Origin: Perognathus longimembris pacificus | Lineage: Eukaryota > Chordata > Mammalia > Rodentia > Heteromyidae | Assembly (NCBI RefSeq): GCF_023159225.1 | Contig: NC_063161.1 | Span: 76,608,267-76,672,266 of the forward strand | Length of the DNA stretch: 64,000 nt | Reading direction: 5' to 3' | Part shown: positions 10,405-20,577 of the stretch, in pieces | Layout of the letters: each line of letters starts with the position of its first letter | Position numbering within the stretch: the first letter of the stretch is position 1 | Translations under genes and position numbers: made by a program | The notes under the pieces: model-generated | Database searches by the model: none | What the model was told of the DNA's origin: nothing | The model's input: the letters and a program-made list of their open reading frames with translations, nothing else

Positions 10405-10739
10405 CCACTTCTGTTTCTTAGAACTCCTTTGGGTGAATACAGAAGGACAATCTTTATGACAGTTCATGTCCAACTGCTGCCGTTATTTTGGAGACAGGCT
10501 GATTTCGTTACTGCCCTCTGGTGGGCAGCTGCAGAAACTTAGGACGGTATAAATCTTGGATGTAAGATAGCAAGGGTGTGGTGCTCTTGGGTGGTGCACA
10601 GCTGGATGACTCCAGGCTGTTCTCCACTCTTCTCACACTGGGGGTGCAGGTGAAGACTGGGGCAGGGAGGAAGCACAGCTAAAGCTTAGAGGATGGTGGC
10701 CTAGTGGTGGAATCCGGCCTGCAGTTATGTTATGGGTTT
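10405..10739. other. Unique sequence, nothing recognised
   Basis: No repeat or exon was recognised. Confidence 0.5.
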
Positions 10740-10978
10740 TGTTTTGTTTTGCTTGGTCATGGGGCTTGATCTCTGGGCCTGTGTGCTGTCCTTGAGCTCT
10801 TCAGCTCAAATCTAGTGCTCTACCACTTGAGCCACAACACCACTTCCTGTTTTCTGGAGGTTAATTGGAGATAAGAGTCTCATGGACTTTCCTGCCTGGG
10901 CTGGCTTTGAACCACGATCTTTAGATCACAGCCTCCTGAGTAGCTAGGATGACAGGCGTGAGCCAATGGCATCCGGCT
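10740..10978 (-). repeat. B1-Geo chimeric SINE
   Basis: A TTTTG-rich antisense tail, antisense Geo (CTCTACCACTTGAGCCACAA) and antisense B1 (GTAGCTAGGATGACAGGCGT) are seen. Confidence 0.85.
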
Positions 10979-10983
10979 CTACC

Positions 10984-11132
10984 AGACTCTTACCTACAAT
11001 TAACCATCAGAAAACTGGAAGTGGCACCGTGGTTCAATATGGTAGAGCACTAGCTTTAAGCAAAACAGTGCAGAGACAGCACCCAGGCCCTAAGTTCAAG
11101 TTCCATGGCCGACAAAAAAAAAAAAAAAAAAA
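10984..11132 (+). repeat. 5'-truncated B1-Geo SINE
   Basis: The copy starts inside the element (AGACTCTTACCTACAATTAA) and keeps the Geo half and a long A tail of about 22 A. Confidence 0.8.
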
Positions 11133-11562
11133 AAGAGCCACTACTTACTTGTGGCACCTGCCATAGTCTTCCTATCGCTGAGGGGGAGGGGTACTAACTG
11201 CTCTAGCTGATCATTAGACAGTGAAATAATTTCCATCTCACCTGATGATTTTATTTTTGAACTGTATGTATGGCTGAAGGGGAAATGTTCACTGGTAGCC
11301 CTGCCCAAAGTAGCTGGCATTTCCTGAGCCATTGGCCATACAATGGTAAAGCCAGTGGTGGGTGGCTGGGCAAGCAGGGGTGCACAGAGCTGTGTTCCAT
11401 GTCCCCAAAGGTCAGCTGGGAAAGCGGCGTGACAATGTGTGTGTCCGAGACACTGAAATGAACTTCTGTAACTGTATTACATCCGTTCTAAACTGAACCC
11501 ATTATGGCAAGAGCCTTTCACTTACCTATATATAGCCATCTTTTTTCTTTTTCTTTTCTTTG
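11133..11562. other. Unique sequence, nothing recognised
   Basis: No exon or repeat was recognised between the truncated SINE and the next fragment. Confidence 0.5.
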
Positions 11563-11675
11563 TTTAATGGGAGATAAGAGTCACAGACTTTCCTTCCTGG
11601 GTTGGCTTCGAACTAGATCCTCAGATTCCATCTGAGTAGCTAGGATTACAGGCGTGACCCACTGGTGCCCAAATG
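11563..11675 (-). repeat. Partial B1-Geo SINE (B1 part)
   Basis: The middle and B1 parts are present in antisense (GGGAGATAAGAGTCACAGAC, then TAGCTAGGATTACAGGCGT). The Geo end is missing. Confidence 0.7.
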
Positions 11676-11816
11676 GGCTCTGTAGCCATACTATTGAAGA
11701 CATGTGCTAACCAGATTAAGTAAAAGCTTTTCTTAGGCTACAGGAAAGTGACTATTTGCATTATATGGAATTAGCCAGCCCCAAGACTGAGAAATTTGCT
11801 CTTAGAGACATGCTGT

Positions 11817-12483
11817 TGTTGTAGGAAGTATAGCTGACTCCATCTTGACTAGGAAAACACAGTAGGAAATGTTGGGGGGAGTAGAGCTGACTCCATCTTG
11901 ATCATTAGGTCAACCTGACCCCAACATTCTGCTTCTGTAAATGGCTTGCTTGTTTATTTATTTATTTAATTTTGCCAGTCCTGGGCCTTGGACTCAGAGC
12001 CTGAGCACTGTCCTTGGCTTCTTTTTGCTCAAGGCTAGCACTCTGCCACTTGAGCCACAGCGCCACTTCTGGTCATTTTCTGCATATGTGGTGCTGGGGA
12101 ATTGAACCCAGGGCTTCATGTATGCGAGTCAAGCACTCTTGCCACTGGGCCATATTCCCAGCCCTGGCTTGCTTGTTTATTGCTTGCTCTACCCCCTGCA
12201 TCAAGCCCCTACATATGTGCTACGCTTTTACCTTTAGAAACCCCAATTTGAGGTCTGCTCCGGGTCATGGTGGCAGCTCCGGAGTCTGCACTGTGTCCCT
12301 GGCCCATCAGCCCGCTTTCCACTGTTGCAGTTTCAGCTCCTGAGTCTGTGCTATGTCCCTGGCCGGTCAGTGTGCTTTTTGCTTCCTCAATAAATCCATC
12401 TTTTTGCTTGAGACTATTTCTGAGTGGTGGACTCTTGGAGGGATGGGGAATATAGTTCATCTCCTCCCTCGGCCCCCGTAACA
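11817..12483 (+). mobile_element. Solo LTR of an endogenous retrovirus, split by a SINE
   Basis: The element starts TGTTGTAGGAAG and ends CCGTAACA, the TG...CA ends of an LTR. It is flanked by a 4-base duplication CTGT (11813-11816 and 12484-12487), as for gammaretrovirus-like ERVs. A polyadenylation signal AATAAA lies at 12389-12394, so the LTR reads plus. It holds a 206-bp IDL-Geo insertion. No internal retroviral genes are present on either side, so it is a recombined solo LTR. Confidence 0.7.
11959..12164 (-). repeat. IDL-Geo dimeric SINE with TSD, inside LTR
   Basis: A full-length copy in antisense (CCAGTCCTGGGCCTTGGACT ... CATATTCCCAGCCC). The 17-base TSD TGGCTTGCTTGTTTATT lies at 11942-11958 and 12165-12181. 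It is therefore younger than the LTR it interrupts. Confidence 0.95.
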
Positions 12484-12493
12484 CTGTCTGTCT

Positions 12494-12715
12494 GGCACTG
12501 GTTGCTTACCCCTGTAATTCCAGTTACTGAGGAGGCTAAGAAGATCGTGGTTTAAAGCCTGCCCAGGCAAACAAATAGGAGGGACTTTTATCTCCAGTTA
12601 ACTAGCAAAAAGCTGAAAGTAGAGGTGTGACTCAGGTGGTAATGTGCTAGTCTTGAGCAGAAAAAGCTAAGAGAGAGCTTGAGGCCCTGAATTCAAGCCC
12701 AGTACTAGCATGTAC
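12494..12715 (+). repeat. B1-Geo chimeric SINE
   Basis: A B1 half (GCTTACCCCTGTAATTCC) is followed by a Geo half ending GAATTCAAGCCCAGTACT. Confidence 0.8.
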
Positions 12716-12763
12716 AAATAAACAAGACACAGTACCTGCCCTCTAAGGCATCTAGCCATTGGT

Positions 12764-12870
12764 TGAGATGGAGTCTCACAAACTTGTTGCCTGGACTGGC
12801 CTTGAATCACAATCCTCAGATCTCAGCCTCCCAAGTAGTTAGGCTTACAGGCATGAGCCACTGTGTCTGG
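12764..12870 (-). repeat. Partial B1-Geo SINE (B1 part)
   Basis: Antisense middle and B1 end (GTAGTTAGGCTTACAGGCAT) are present. The following IDL-Geo copy inserted at its end. Confidence 0.7.
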
Positions 12871-12884
12871 TCCCTTAATCTTTT

Positions 12885-13076
12885 TTTTTTTTTGCCAGTC
12901 CTGGGGCTTAACTCAGGGCACTGTTCTTGGCTTCTTTTTGCTCAAGGCTAGCACTCTACCACTTGAGCCACAGCGCCACTTATGGCTTTTTCTGTTTATG
13001 TGGTGCTGAGGAATTGACCCCAGAGCTTCAGGCATGCTAGGCAAGCACTGTACTGCTAAGCCACATTTCCTGCCCC
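12885..13076 (-). repeat. IDL-Geo dimeric SINE with TSD
   Basis: An older subfamily copy (GTTTATGTGGTGCTGAGGAA form of the ID half). TGGTCCCTTAATCTTTT is duplicated at 12868-12884 and 13077-13093. Confidence 0.9.
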
Positions 13077-13195
13077 TGGTCCCTTAATCTTTTACCTGAA
13101 TATAAGAAAATTCTCCAGCCTGCTGAGGGCCCAGGATTTTGAGAACCTAAGAAACACCCATGGACATCTGCATTTCTGCACTGTCATTCTCTCAC

Positions 13196-13421
13196 CAATC
13201 CTAGTTTTCAGGAGGCTGAGATATGAGGATCACAGTTTGAAGCCAGCCTGGGAAAGAAAAGTCTGAGACTCTTATCTCCAATTAACCACCACAAAATAAG
13301 AAGTGGAGCTGTAGCTCAAGTGGTAGAGCATTAGCCTAGAGCAAAAGAGCTCAGGGACAGCATCCAATCCCTGAGTTCAAGCCCTAGGACTGGCACCCAA
13401 AAAAGAAAAAAAAAAAAAAAA
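13196..13421 (+). repeat. B1-Geo chimeric SINE, 5' end short
   Basis: The copy starts in the B1 half at TTTTCAGGAGGCTGAGATAT, continues through Geo (AGCTGTAGCTCAAGTGGTAG) and ends in an A-rich tail. Confidence 0.8.
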
Positions 13422-13707
13422 GACCGGAAATTGAAAAGTGTCTCAGTTATGTTCTGAAACTAGATGGTAGTAGTGGTAATAGAACTTTGTGCACAGCCCA
13501 CCTGCCCCTGAATTGCACACCATACACATAGTATGTGATGTGCTGTGTCACCTTAATTTAAGAAAAAGAGGCACTGGTAATTAAAAATGTCATCACATGA
13601 TATTGTCACAGTCCAGGGGCCATTTGGAATGAATGAAATCAACCTTTAATCCTCTTGGTGTGGACTGGAGTGGGCTTACACTTTAGCCACACCAAACTGA
13701 CTTTATG

Positions 13708-13852
13708 GGGCTGGGAATATGGCCTAGTGGCAATGGCGCTGTGGCTCAAGTGGCAGAGTGCTAGCCTTGAGTAAAAAGAAGCCAGGGGCAGTGCTCAAGC
13801 CCTGAGTCCAAGCCCCAGGACTGGCAAAAAACCCAACCCAAAACAAAACAAA
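13708..13852 (+). repeat. Internally deleted IDL-Geo SINE with TSD
   Basis: The first ~26 bases of the ID half (to CCTAGTGGCA) are joined directly to the start of the Geo half (ATGGCGCTGTGGCTC), missing about 75 bases. AAACTGACTTTATG is duplicated at 13694-13707 and 13853-13866, so the rest of the insertion is complete. Confidence 0.9.
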
Positions 13853-13866
13853 AAACTGACTTTATG

Positions 13867-14204
13867 TGGTTAATTTAGCAAATGTCACAGTCAGAGGAGA
13901 GGCTGTGGATCAGCCTGTGAGGCCTGGTTCTACCACTTCCAAACTGTTTGACCTTGGAGAGATGCTTAATTAAAAAAAACCAAAAACTTCATTACCAGCA
14001 GCACAAAAGGAAATGTATGAACATTAGCCACGATTCCATTTAACCTTTTATTTCTCAGGAGCCTTCAAAAAGCAAGGGAAGGGAGGCTGAAGTCAGATCC
14101 AGCCTAGAACATCCAAGACACCAAGGGTAATCAGAAGTGCAAATATCCTAAACTGTGCAAATGTTAGAAAAATTAATCTGTGTGAGTCTCAGACTAAAAC
14201 TCTT
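13867..14204. other. Unique sequence, nothing recognised
   Basis: No repeat or exon was recognised. Confidence 0.5.
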
Positions 14205-14222
14205 AGTGCTTCATTTTCTTTC

Positions 14223-14438
14223 TTTCTTTCTTTTTTTTTTTTTTTCCCCAGTCCTGGGCCTTGGACTCAGGGCCTAAGCACTGTCCCTGGCTTCTTTTTG
14301 CTCAAGGCTAGCACTCTGTCATTTGAGCCACAGCGCCACTTCTGGCCATTTTCTGTATATGTGGTGCTGGGGAATTGAACCTAGGGCTTCATGTATATGA
14401 GGCAAGCACTCTTGCCACTAGGCCATATTCCCAGTCCC
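14223..14438 (-). repeat. IDL-Geo dimeric SINE with TSD
   Basis: Full-length antisense copy. AGTGCTTCATTTTCTTTC is duplicated at 14205-14222 and 14439-14456. Confidence 0.95.
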
Positions 14439-14545
14439 AGTGCTTCATTTTCTTTCCCAATAATTGGAGAATATCTACAATAAGAAGGATATACTGAGTG
14501 GAGGGTGTTTCACATGCACAAACTGTGCAGCTAGAAATATTATTT

Positions 14546-14748
14546 ATTTATTTTTTTGGCCAGTCCTGGGCCTTGAACTCAGGGCCTGAGCACTGTCCCT
14601 GGCTTCCTTTTGCTCAAGGCTAGCACTCTGCCACTTGAGCCACAGTGCCACTTCTGGCCGTTTTCTGTATATGTGGTGCTGGGGAATTGAACCCAGGGCC
14701 TCATGTATATGAGGCAAGCTCTCTTGCCACTAGGCCATATCCCCAGCC
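14546..14748 (-). repeat. IDL-Geo dimeric SINE with TSD
   Basis: Full-length antisense copy. CTAGAAATATTATTT is duplicated at 14531-14545 and 14749-14763. Confidence 0.95.
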
Positions 14749-14871
14749 CTAGAAATATTATTTTTAATTCACTCACTAGACCAAGGAAAATTCTGTGAGG
14801 GCAAGAAACTTACTTGCTTTCCTTCCAGCCAGTAAATCCAACTTTTTTTGAGGTGGGGGTGGTGGAGGAAG

Positions 14872-15070
14872 GGGCTGGGAATGTGGCTTATTTGGTAGAG
14901 TGCTTGCCAAGCATGCATGAAGTCCTAGGTTCGATTCCTCAGTACCACATAAACAGAAAAAGCTGAAGTGGCGCTGTGGCTTAAGTGGTAGAGTGCTTGC
15001 CTTGAGTAAAAGAAGCTCAGGGACAGTGCTCAGGCCCTGAGTTCAAGCCCCAGGACTGGCAAAAATATAT
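14872..15070 (+). repeat. IDL-Geo dimeric SINE, older subfamily
   Basis: The ID half reads GGCTGGGAATGTGGCTTATT with AAGCATGCATGAAG in the anticodon region. The Geo half ends GGACTGGC before an A/T-rich tail. Confidence 0.9.
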
Positions 15071-15154
15071 ATTTTTTTAAAGTACTGTGTAGGAGTAGCT
15101 AACTATGGTCCTGCTTGTAATAAGACTTGGAGGCTCTCATGTAATCAAGTGTTT

Positions 15155-15387
15155 TTCTTTTGCAGGTCCTAGGCTTGAACTCTGGGGCCTAGGCGCTGTC
15201 TCTGCACTTCTTTATTCAAGACGAGAACTACTACTTCTGCTACAGTGCCACTTCTGGCTTTTCTGAGTAGTTTACTGGAGATAAGAGGCTTATGGAGTTT
15301 CCTGTCCAGGCTGGCTTTGAATCACAACCCTTAGATCTCAGCCTCATAAGTGGCTAGGATTCAGGCATGAGCCACTGGAACCCAGCT
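15155..15387 (-). repeat. B1-Geo chimeric SINE
   Basis: Antisense Geo (GGCTTGAACTCTGGGGCC) and antisense B1 (AGTGGCTAGGATTCAGGCAT) are seen. Confidence 0.8.
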
Positions 15388-15448
15388 AATCTATTGCTTT
15401 TTTAAAGAAATAATTTTATAAATTATTTATTTTAAAAATAAACTTAAT

Positions 15449-15663
15449 GGGGCTGGGGATATGGCCTAGTGGCAAGAGTGCTTGCCTTGTATACATGAGG
15501 CCCTGGGTTTGATTCCTCAGCACCACATATACAGAAAATGGCCAGAAGGGGCGCTGTGGCTCAAGTGGCAGAGTGCTAGTCTTGAGCAAAAAGAAGCCAG
15601 GGGCAGTGCTCAGGCCCTGAGTTCACAGCCTAGGACTGGCCAAAAAAAAATAAATAAATAAAA
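15449..15663 (+). repeat. IDL-Geo dimeric SINE with TSD
   Basis: Full-length copy. AAAAATAAACTTAAT is duplicated at 15434-15448 and 15664-15678. Confidence 0.95.
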
Positions 15664-15679
15664 AAAAATAAACTTAATA

Positions 15680-16117
15680 TGCCTGGGAATATGGTCTAGT
15701 GGTAGAGTGCTTGCCTCATATACATGAAACCCTGAGTTCGATTCCTCAGCACTACATATTTAAAAAAGCCAAAAGTGGTGCTGTTCCTCAAGTGGTAGAG
15801 TGCTAGCCTTGAACAAAAAAAGAAGCCAAGGAGGCTGGGAATATGGCTTAGCAGTAGAGTGCTCACCTTGCATGCATGAAGCCCTGGGTTCATTTCCTTT
15901 GCACCACACAGACAGAAAAAGCTGGAAGTGGCACTGTGGCTCAAGAGATAGAGTGCTAGCCTTGAGCAAAAAGAAGCCAGGGACAGTGCTCAGGCCCTGG
16001 GTCTAAGCCCCAGAACTGGCAAACAAAACAAAACAAAACAAAAAGAAGCCAGGGACAGTGCTCAGGCCCTGAGCTTAAGCCCCAGGAATGGAAAACAAAA
16101 ACAAAAACAAAAACCTA
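15680..16117 (+). repeat. IDL-Geo SINE split by a second IDL-Geo
   Basis: The outer copy runs 15680 to about 15829, is broken inside its A-rich AAAAAGAAGCC segment, and resumes at about 16038 with the remaining Geo end (CAGTGCTCAGGCCCTGAGCT). The intervening segment is the inner copy listed next. Confidence 0.85.
15831..16037 (+). repeat. IDL-Geo SINE nested in IDL-Geo
   Basis: A full-length copy from GAGGCTGGGAATATGGCTTA to a (CAAAA)n tail. AAAAAGAAGCCA/GGG stands on both sides as the duplicated target, using the host SINE's own sequence. Confidence 0.85.
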
Positions 16118-16370
16118 ATCCAAGACAGAGAGCCATTTTTCTGGAAAAGAATTTTATTAAACAATGAACTAATTTGACAACCATATGTGTATTTAAGTTT
16201 ACAGACTTAAGAGAATAGCAAAGGAGAATTCTGTCACTGGAGAGATGGCACAGTGTAAAACCCTCATTCCAAGGACAAGGGCGCTACTTGTCACACTCAA
16301 ATGCAGAGCCCATGTCAACTTGAAATAAGGACATGAGTGAACTAAAGTGGTCTTACTAAGAGAGGGTCTA

Positions 16371-16565
16371 AGCTGGGTACTGGTGGCTCATGCCTGTAAT
16401 CCTAGCTGCCTGAGAAATGCAGCTGGAAGCCAGCCTGGGCAGCAAAGTCCATGAGGCTCTTATGTCCAATTAACTACCAAAAGCTGGAAATGGCACTGTG
16501 GCTGGATCAAAGTGGTAAAGCACTAACCTTGAGCATAAAAGTTCAGAGACAGTGTCTAGGGTGTG
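16371..16565 (+). repeat. B1-Geo chimeric SINE, 3' truncated
   Basis: The B1 half has GGTGGCTCATGCCTGTAATC. The Geo half stops after GAGACAGTGTCTAGGG without its usual end. Unique sequence 16118-16370 precedes it. Confidence 0.75.
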
Positions 16566-16800
16566 GCAGAGAGGAGGAAAAAGGGGCCAAAGGATCTAAG
16601 GATGGAGCCTATAAATAGCCAATAGGAAAGCTCTGCTTCTTGTAGGAGATTACTTACAGTCATAAAATAAAGTTCCTTATTCACATCATAATTCTCTGAT
16701 GTCCAGGGGCTCTGACCAAATCTGTTGATACAAGTACTTGCTCAGGTGCAGGTTCTTCTGTACAGCCTCCTATTCTGCCACCTATGTAGAACATTCACAA
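16562..16800 (+). mobile_element. Possible solo LTR fragment
   Basis: This stretch begins TGTGGCAG, has a TATA-like CTATAAATAGCC near 16610 and an AATAAA near 16668, the order expected in an LTR. No clear end or target duplication was found, so it may be ordinary unique DNA. Confidence 0.25.
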
Positions 16801-16947
16801 TAATACAAAGCAATTAAATGTCACTTCTCACTTGTTACAATAGTTTTTATTTTGTGTGTGTATGTGTGTGTGTGTTGGTCCTGAGGGCTTGAACTCAGAG
16901 CCTTTTGACTAACACCTGGTCAAAAGCAAGCTTTTAAAAGAGGAAAC

Positions 16948-17182
16948 TAGCCTGCTGCTGGTGGCTCATGCCTGTAATCCTAGCTACTCAGGAGTCTGAC
17001 ATCTGTGGATCGTGGTTTGAAGCCAGCTTAGGCAGGAAAGTCCTATGAGACTCATATCTCCAGTTAGCCGCTCAAAAATTTCAAGTGGCGCTGGTAGAGT
17101 GCTAGCCTTGAGCACAAAGAGGCTCATGGACAGCACCCAGGCCCTAAGTTCAAGTCCCATAACCGACCCCCTGCCCCCCCAA
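16948..17182 (+). repeat. B1-Geo chimeric SINE
   Basis: The B1 half has GGTGGCTCATGCCTGTAATC. The Geo half lost part of its A-box region (GTGGCGCTGGTAGAGTGC). A TG run (16855-16875) and a short antisense Geo scrap precede it. Confidence 0.8.
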
Positions 17183-17184
17183 AA

Positions 17185-17690
17185 GATGAAAGGTGGCAGG
17201 CATTGTGGCAGAATCTTAGCTACTCAGGAGGCTGGTATCTTGGGATCATGGTTGAAAGCAAGCCAGGGCAGGAAAGCCTATTGAGACTCTTTTTTCTTCT
17301 TTATTGTCAAAGTGAAGTACAGAGTGGTTACAGTTTTATATGTAAGGCAGTGAGTACATTTCTATCCAATTTGTTACCGCCTCCTTCATTTTTCCCCTGC
17401 CTCCCCCCTCCCCATTTCTCTCTCCCCGCCATGGGTTGTACAGTTGGTTTACACCACATGGTTTTGTAAGTATTGCTGTTGCATTGGTTTGTCTTTTTAT
17501 CCTTTGTCTCTCAATTTTGGTATTCCCTCCCTTTCCTAGTTCCAAGGCTGTGAAACTCTTATTTCCAATATACTACTCAGAAAAGTTGGAAGTGGTGCTG
17601 TGGCTCAAGTGGTAGAGTGCCTTGAGCAAAAGAATTTCAGAGACAGTGCCCAGGCCCTGAGTTCAAGCCCCAGGACCAGCACAAAAAAAG
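17185..17690 (+). repeat. B1-Geo SINE interrupted by L1 fragment
   Basis: The B1 part (17185-17291) and the Geo part (17552-17690, with CTGTGGCTCAAGTGGTAGAG) belong to one SINE. They are separated by the L1 piece below, with GAGACTCTT / GAAACTCTT as the duplicated target. Confidence 0.8.
17292..17551 (-). mobile_element. 5'-truncated L1 3' end
   Basis: The left T-rich end and TTATTGTCAAAGTGAAG correspond to an L1 3' terminus in antisense. The same terminal sequence recurs near 22770, 31600, 43170 and 44330. It is about 260 bp long and has no coding part. Confidence 0.75.
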
Positions 17691-17861
17691 TGAAACTTCT
17701 GGGATTAAAGGCATGGCTCAGTGGGCAGAGCACCAGCCAATGGCTGAAAGTGTCAGGTACCAAGTTCGAGTGCTAGTCTTGGACAAATAAAGAAAATAAA
17801 CTTTTGCACAAAAATTGAGAAATTGCCTCTTGCAGATCCTCTAAGTGCTCGGCGGCCTTCC

Positions 17862-18400
17862 CTGCAGTCCACAATAGCCGTTGCTGCTTTCCCTGCGGTC
17901 CGCTTTTTACCCTCAGCAGCCCTCCAGTTTCCAGCATGCCAGGGCGACCCTCAGCGGCACGAACGTGGGCTCCTGGGGCAATCTCCCAGCAAAGCAGTGG
18001 CTGCCCGGCAGAGGAAAAATGCCAGCTGTGGGACAAGGAGCGCAGGCCCCACAACCTCAGCAGGAACCGAAGGGATGTGGCGATTCTACAGAGGATTCCC
18101 CTGGGCTCAAAGTTGGCCCCGTTCCAGTTTTGGTTATGAGTCTCCTGTTCATCGCTTCTGTATTTATGTTGCACATTTGGGGCAAGTACATGCGTTTGTA
18201 GATTCAGCTGCATCCATCTGTCATCTGAAGAAGAAGGAAAAAAAAACCCCAACATATTTTGGACCAAAAGTGAAATGATTTTTCTGTTCATGAGAAAGAA
18301 ATTTTCTGTAAGCGTATTGTTTTACAGGGACCATAATAAGAATTGATTGAGGAATCAGATTTCTTTTTTCTATGACTAATAAACTTTTTAATTGATATAT
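17862..18400 (+). pseudogene. SEC61B: Processed pseudogene of SEC61B
   Basis: SEC61B encodes the small tail-anchored beta subunit of the Sec61 protein-conducting channel of the endoplasmic reticulum. This copy has no introns and includes 5' UTR-like sequence, the coding region (ATG at 17936) and the 3' UTR through an AATAAA at 18378-18383. The reading frame is broken near the start: the SGTNVGS phrase is in a different frame from MPG, a single-base loss, with a second small loss and a deletion before RKNASC-equivalent codons. The membrane anchor [20 protein letters not shown] is still readable. No A tail or target duplication remains, so the insertion is old. It is not expected to make the protein. 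Confidence 0.92.
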
Positions 18401-18729
18401 CCCGGTCAGGTTGCTCCTGTCTCTGTGCTAGAGTCTTTGTCTGTCTGTAGGATTGCCATTGACTAGGTGGAAACTTGTCCTGTGGAGATTGTGTTCTTGG
18501 TTGGATTGACAGTCCCTTACAACCATGTACTCATTCAGACCCCAGGATACTGTAATTGGCCTTGGCATGATTTTTTTTCCCCCAGGGTATTTTTGTCCTG
18601 AGGATTGTGATTTTTGGGCTATTCTGTGGTGACTCTGCCAAGAAGAGCTGTGCTCAAAGGCAATTTGATACCACAGAACAAAGAATTCAAAACCAGAAAT
18701 CTTGGGTGGATGTTTGCTCATTCTATTCT
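18401..18729. other. Unique sequence, nothing recognised
   Basis: No exon or repeat was recognised downstream of the SEC61B copy. Confidence 0.5.
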
Positions 18730-18843
18730 CCCTTCTCAGATAGGGCCCTGCTGTGTAGCCCAGACTGGCCTCAAACTTACCATCTTCCTGCCTTCACCTC
18801 CCCAGTGCCAGGCTGGCTTACAGGCTTGTGCTACCATGGCTCC
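18730..18843 (-). repeat. B1-like SINE monomer
   Basis: Antisense B1 features are seen: GTGTAGCCCAGACTGGCCTC near the start and GCTTACAGGCTTGTGCTACC at the end. Confidence 0.75.
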
Positions 18844-20085
18844 TTCTGTCCTCTGTCTCTAAAACACTTGCTTCTCCCCCCTCCCCCTTTAATTCTCAAG
18901 TATACACTGTTTATTTCTCCTTAACCTATTAGAAAGAATTACTTGGATAAATTGGATTTATCAATAACATTTTGTTTAAAAAATTACAAGACCTTCAACA
19001 TTAGAGTGTGACTTCTACACTAAGTTTATTTAATTCCATCCCAGTGGAAGTTTTTGAAGTTCAACTTAGCTCAGGCTGTCACCGTTAGCTCTGAACACAT
19101 AGGCAGAATTTGCTCAAGATTTAGCTCATCCCGGCAGCCCAGGATTTCAAGTCCAGTTCCTGAAGCAGATGTTATCCCTGGGGAGATCCTGACTGGCCAG
19201 CACTGTGGGAAAATGATGATGAGGGGTGGGAAGGAGAAGGATGAGCAACTGAAAGTCACATCTTCATTCAGCAGTAAGGCTGTTTCAAACAAATGGTTTC
19301 CTAAGTGCTCTTTAAAATTCTTAGAGGTAAAGTAGTAGTTTTTTTGGATGCATGTTGAAAGTATGTGTCTTGGTAAAAGATTTCTTAGGGCAATCTATTG
19401 GTGGGGGGCAGTGCTCTTGTAAATCTTAGCCAAATGGCATTTTATTGGGGGAGAAATTGATGCAAAACTGGTTTTCTTGGATTCTGTGGGTTGCGTATTG
19501 CATGAAGCAGGTGTTCCTTTTTGGAGAGCAGGGAATAAGTCAATTTCATTTGGAAGGAATTGAAGCTGACTTTATTTCTAATGGAGTATTTTTCCTGATG
19601 GGAAGATGAGTATAATGGCAGTGGCAAAGTTATACCTTTATTTGGCAAATGATCTGATTGTGTGTGTGTGTGTCTCCCTGGATCGATGCTGTAGCCCCAC
19701 CTCAGGGGTATTTGGGTTGGAGTGCAAGCTCCCTCCTGCCTGGCAATGATGGTAGTGGGTAGTAGATGGGGAGCTGAGAGTGTGGTGTTTTTCTAAGCCA
19801 GTGATTTCCAAGCAGATGCTAGATTTCAGTGTAGATGAGATATTCCATCGAATTGAGTGTAAAGATGTACAACAGCAATTAGCTGCTTTTGGCTGGATGG
19901 CACAATGCTAATACTGTCACTGAGAATTATAGTATTCAAGCTGGTCCTTTTGCTCTTGTTCACTCTTTACTGTGGTAAAATACACATAAAACCTACCATC
20001 TTAACCGTGGGTCGAGAAGCAGCTGGTGAAGTGAGTGACATGGTAAAGTGAGACATTGGTGACTGCAATTTGAGCAGAGGTTTTT
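18844..20085. other. Unique, SINE-free 1.2-kb block
   Basis: No SINE, CpG island or recognised exon. The longest open frames (93 codons plus at 19054, 73 codons minus at 19292) match nothing known and lie antisense to each other. Confidence 0.5.
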
Positions 20086-20297
20086 TTTTTTTTTTTTTTT
20101 TTTTTGGCCAGTCCTGGGCCTTGGACTCAGGGCCTGAGCACTGTCCCTGGCTTCTTCCCGCTCAAGGCTAGCACTCTGCCACTTGAGCCACAGCGCCGCT
20201 TCTGGCCATTTTCTGTATATGTGGTGCTGGGGAATCGAACCTAGGGCCTCGTGTATCCGAGGCAGGCACTCTTGCCGCTAGGCTATATCCCCAGCCC
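20086..20297 (-). repeat. Young-type IDL-Geo SINE with TSD
   Basis: It carries CTTCCCGCTCAAGG and CCTCGTGTATCCGAGGC in place of the usual CTTTTTGCTCAAGG and CTTCATGTATATGAGGC. TGAGCAGAGGTTTTT is duplicated at 20071-20085 and 20298-20312. Confidence 0.95.
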
Positions 20298-20577
20298 TGA
20301 GCAGAGGTTTTTAACTTCAGTGGAGAAAAGCATGTGAGGGAAAGGCTAAAGTTCCTGAAACTAGCCATGGATGGAAATTCTAGAAATTTGCTGGGCCCTA
20401 GCACATTGTCTTCCCTTATCCACAGATTTATTATACCAACAGCAATCAAATAACTAAAAATTAAAGAAAAGAAATTTCTAAGATAAAAAAATTGAGAAAT
20501 TATCTACTAGTTTCATTATCCATTCTCCACAATTCCATAAAAACAAATCTTTTGAGAGGCTACACAATAATCAAAAA

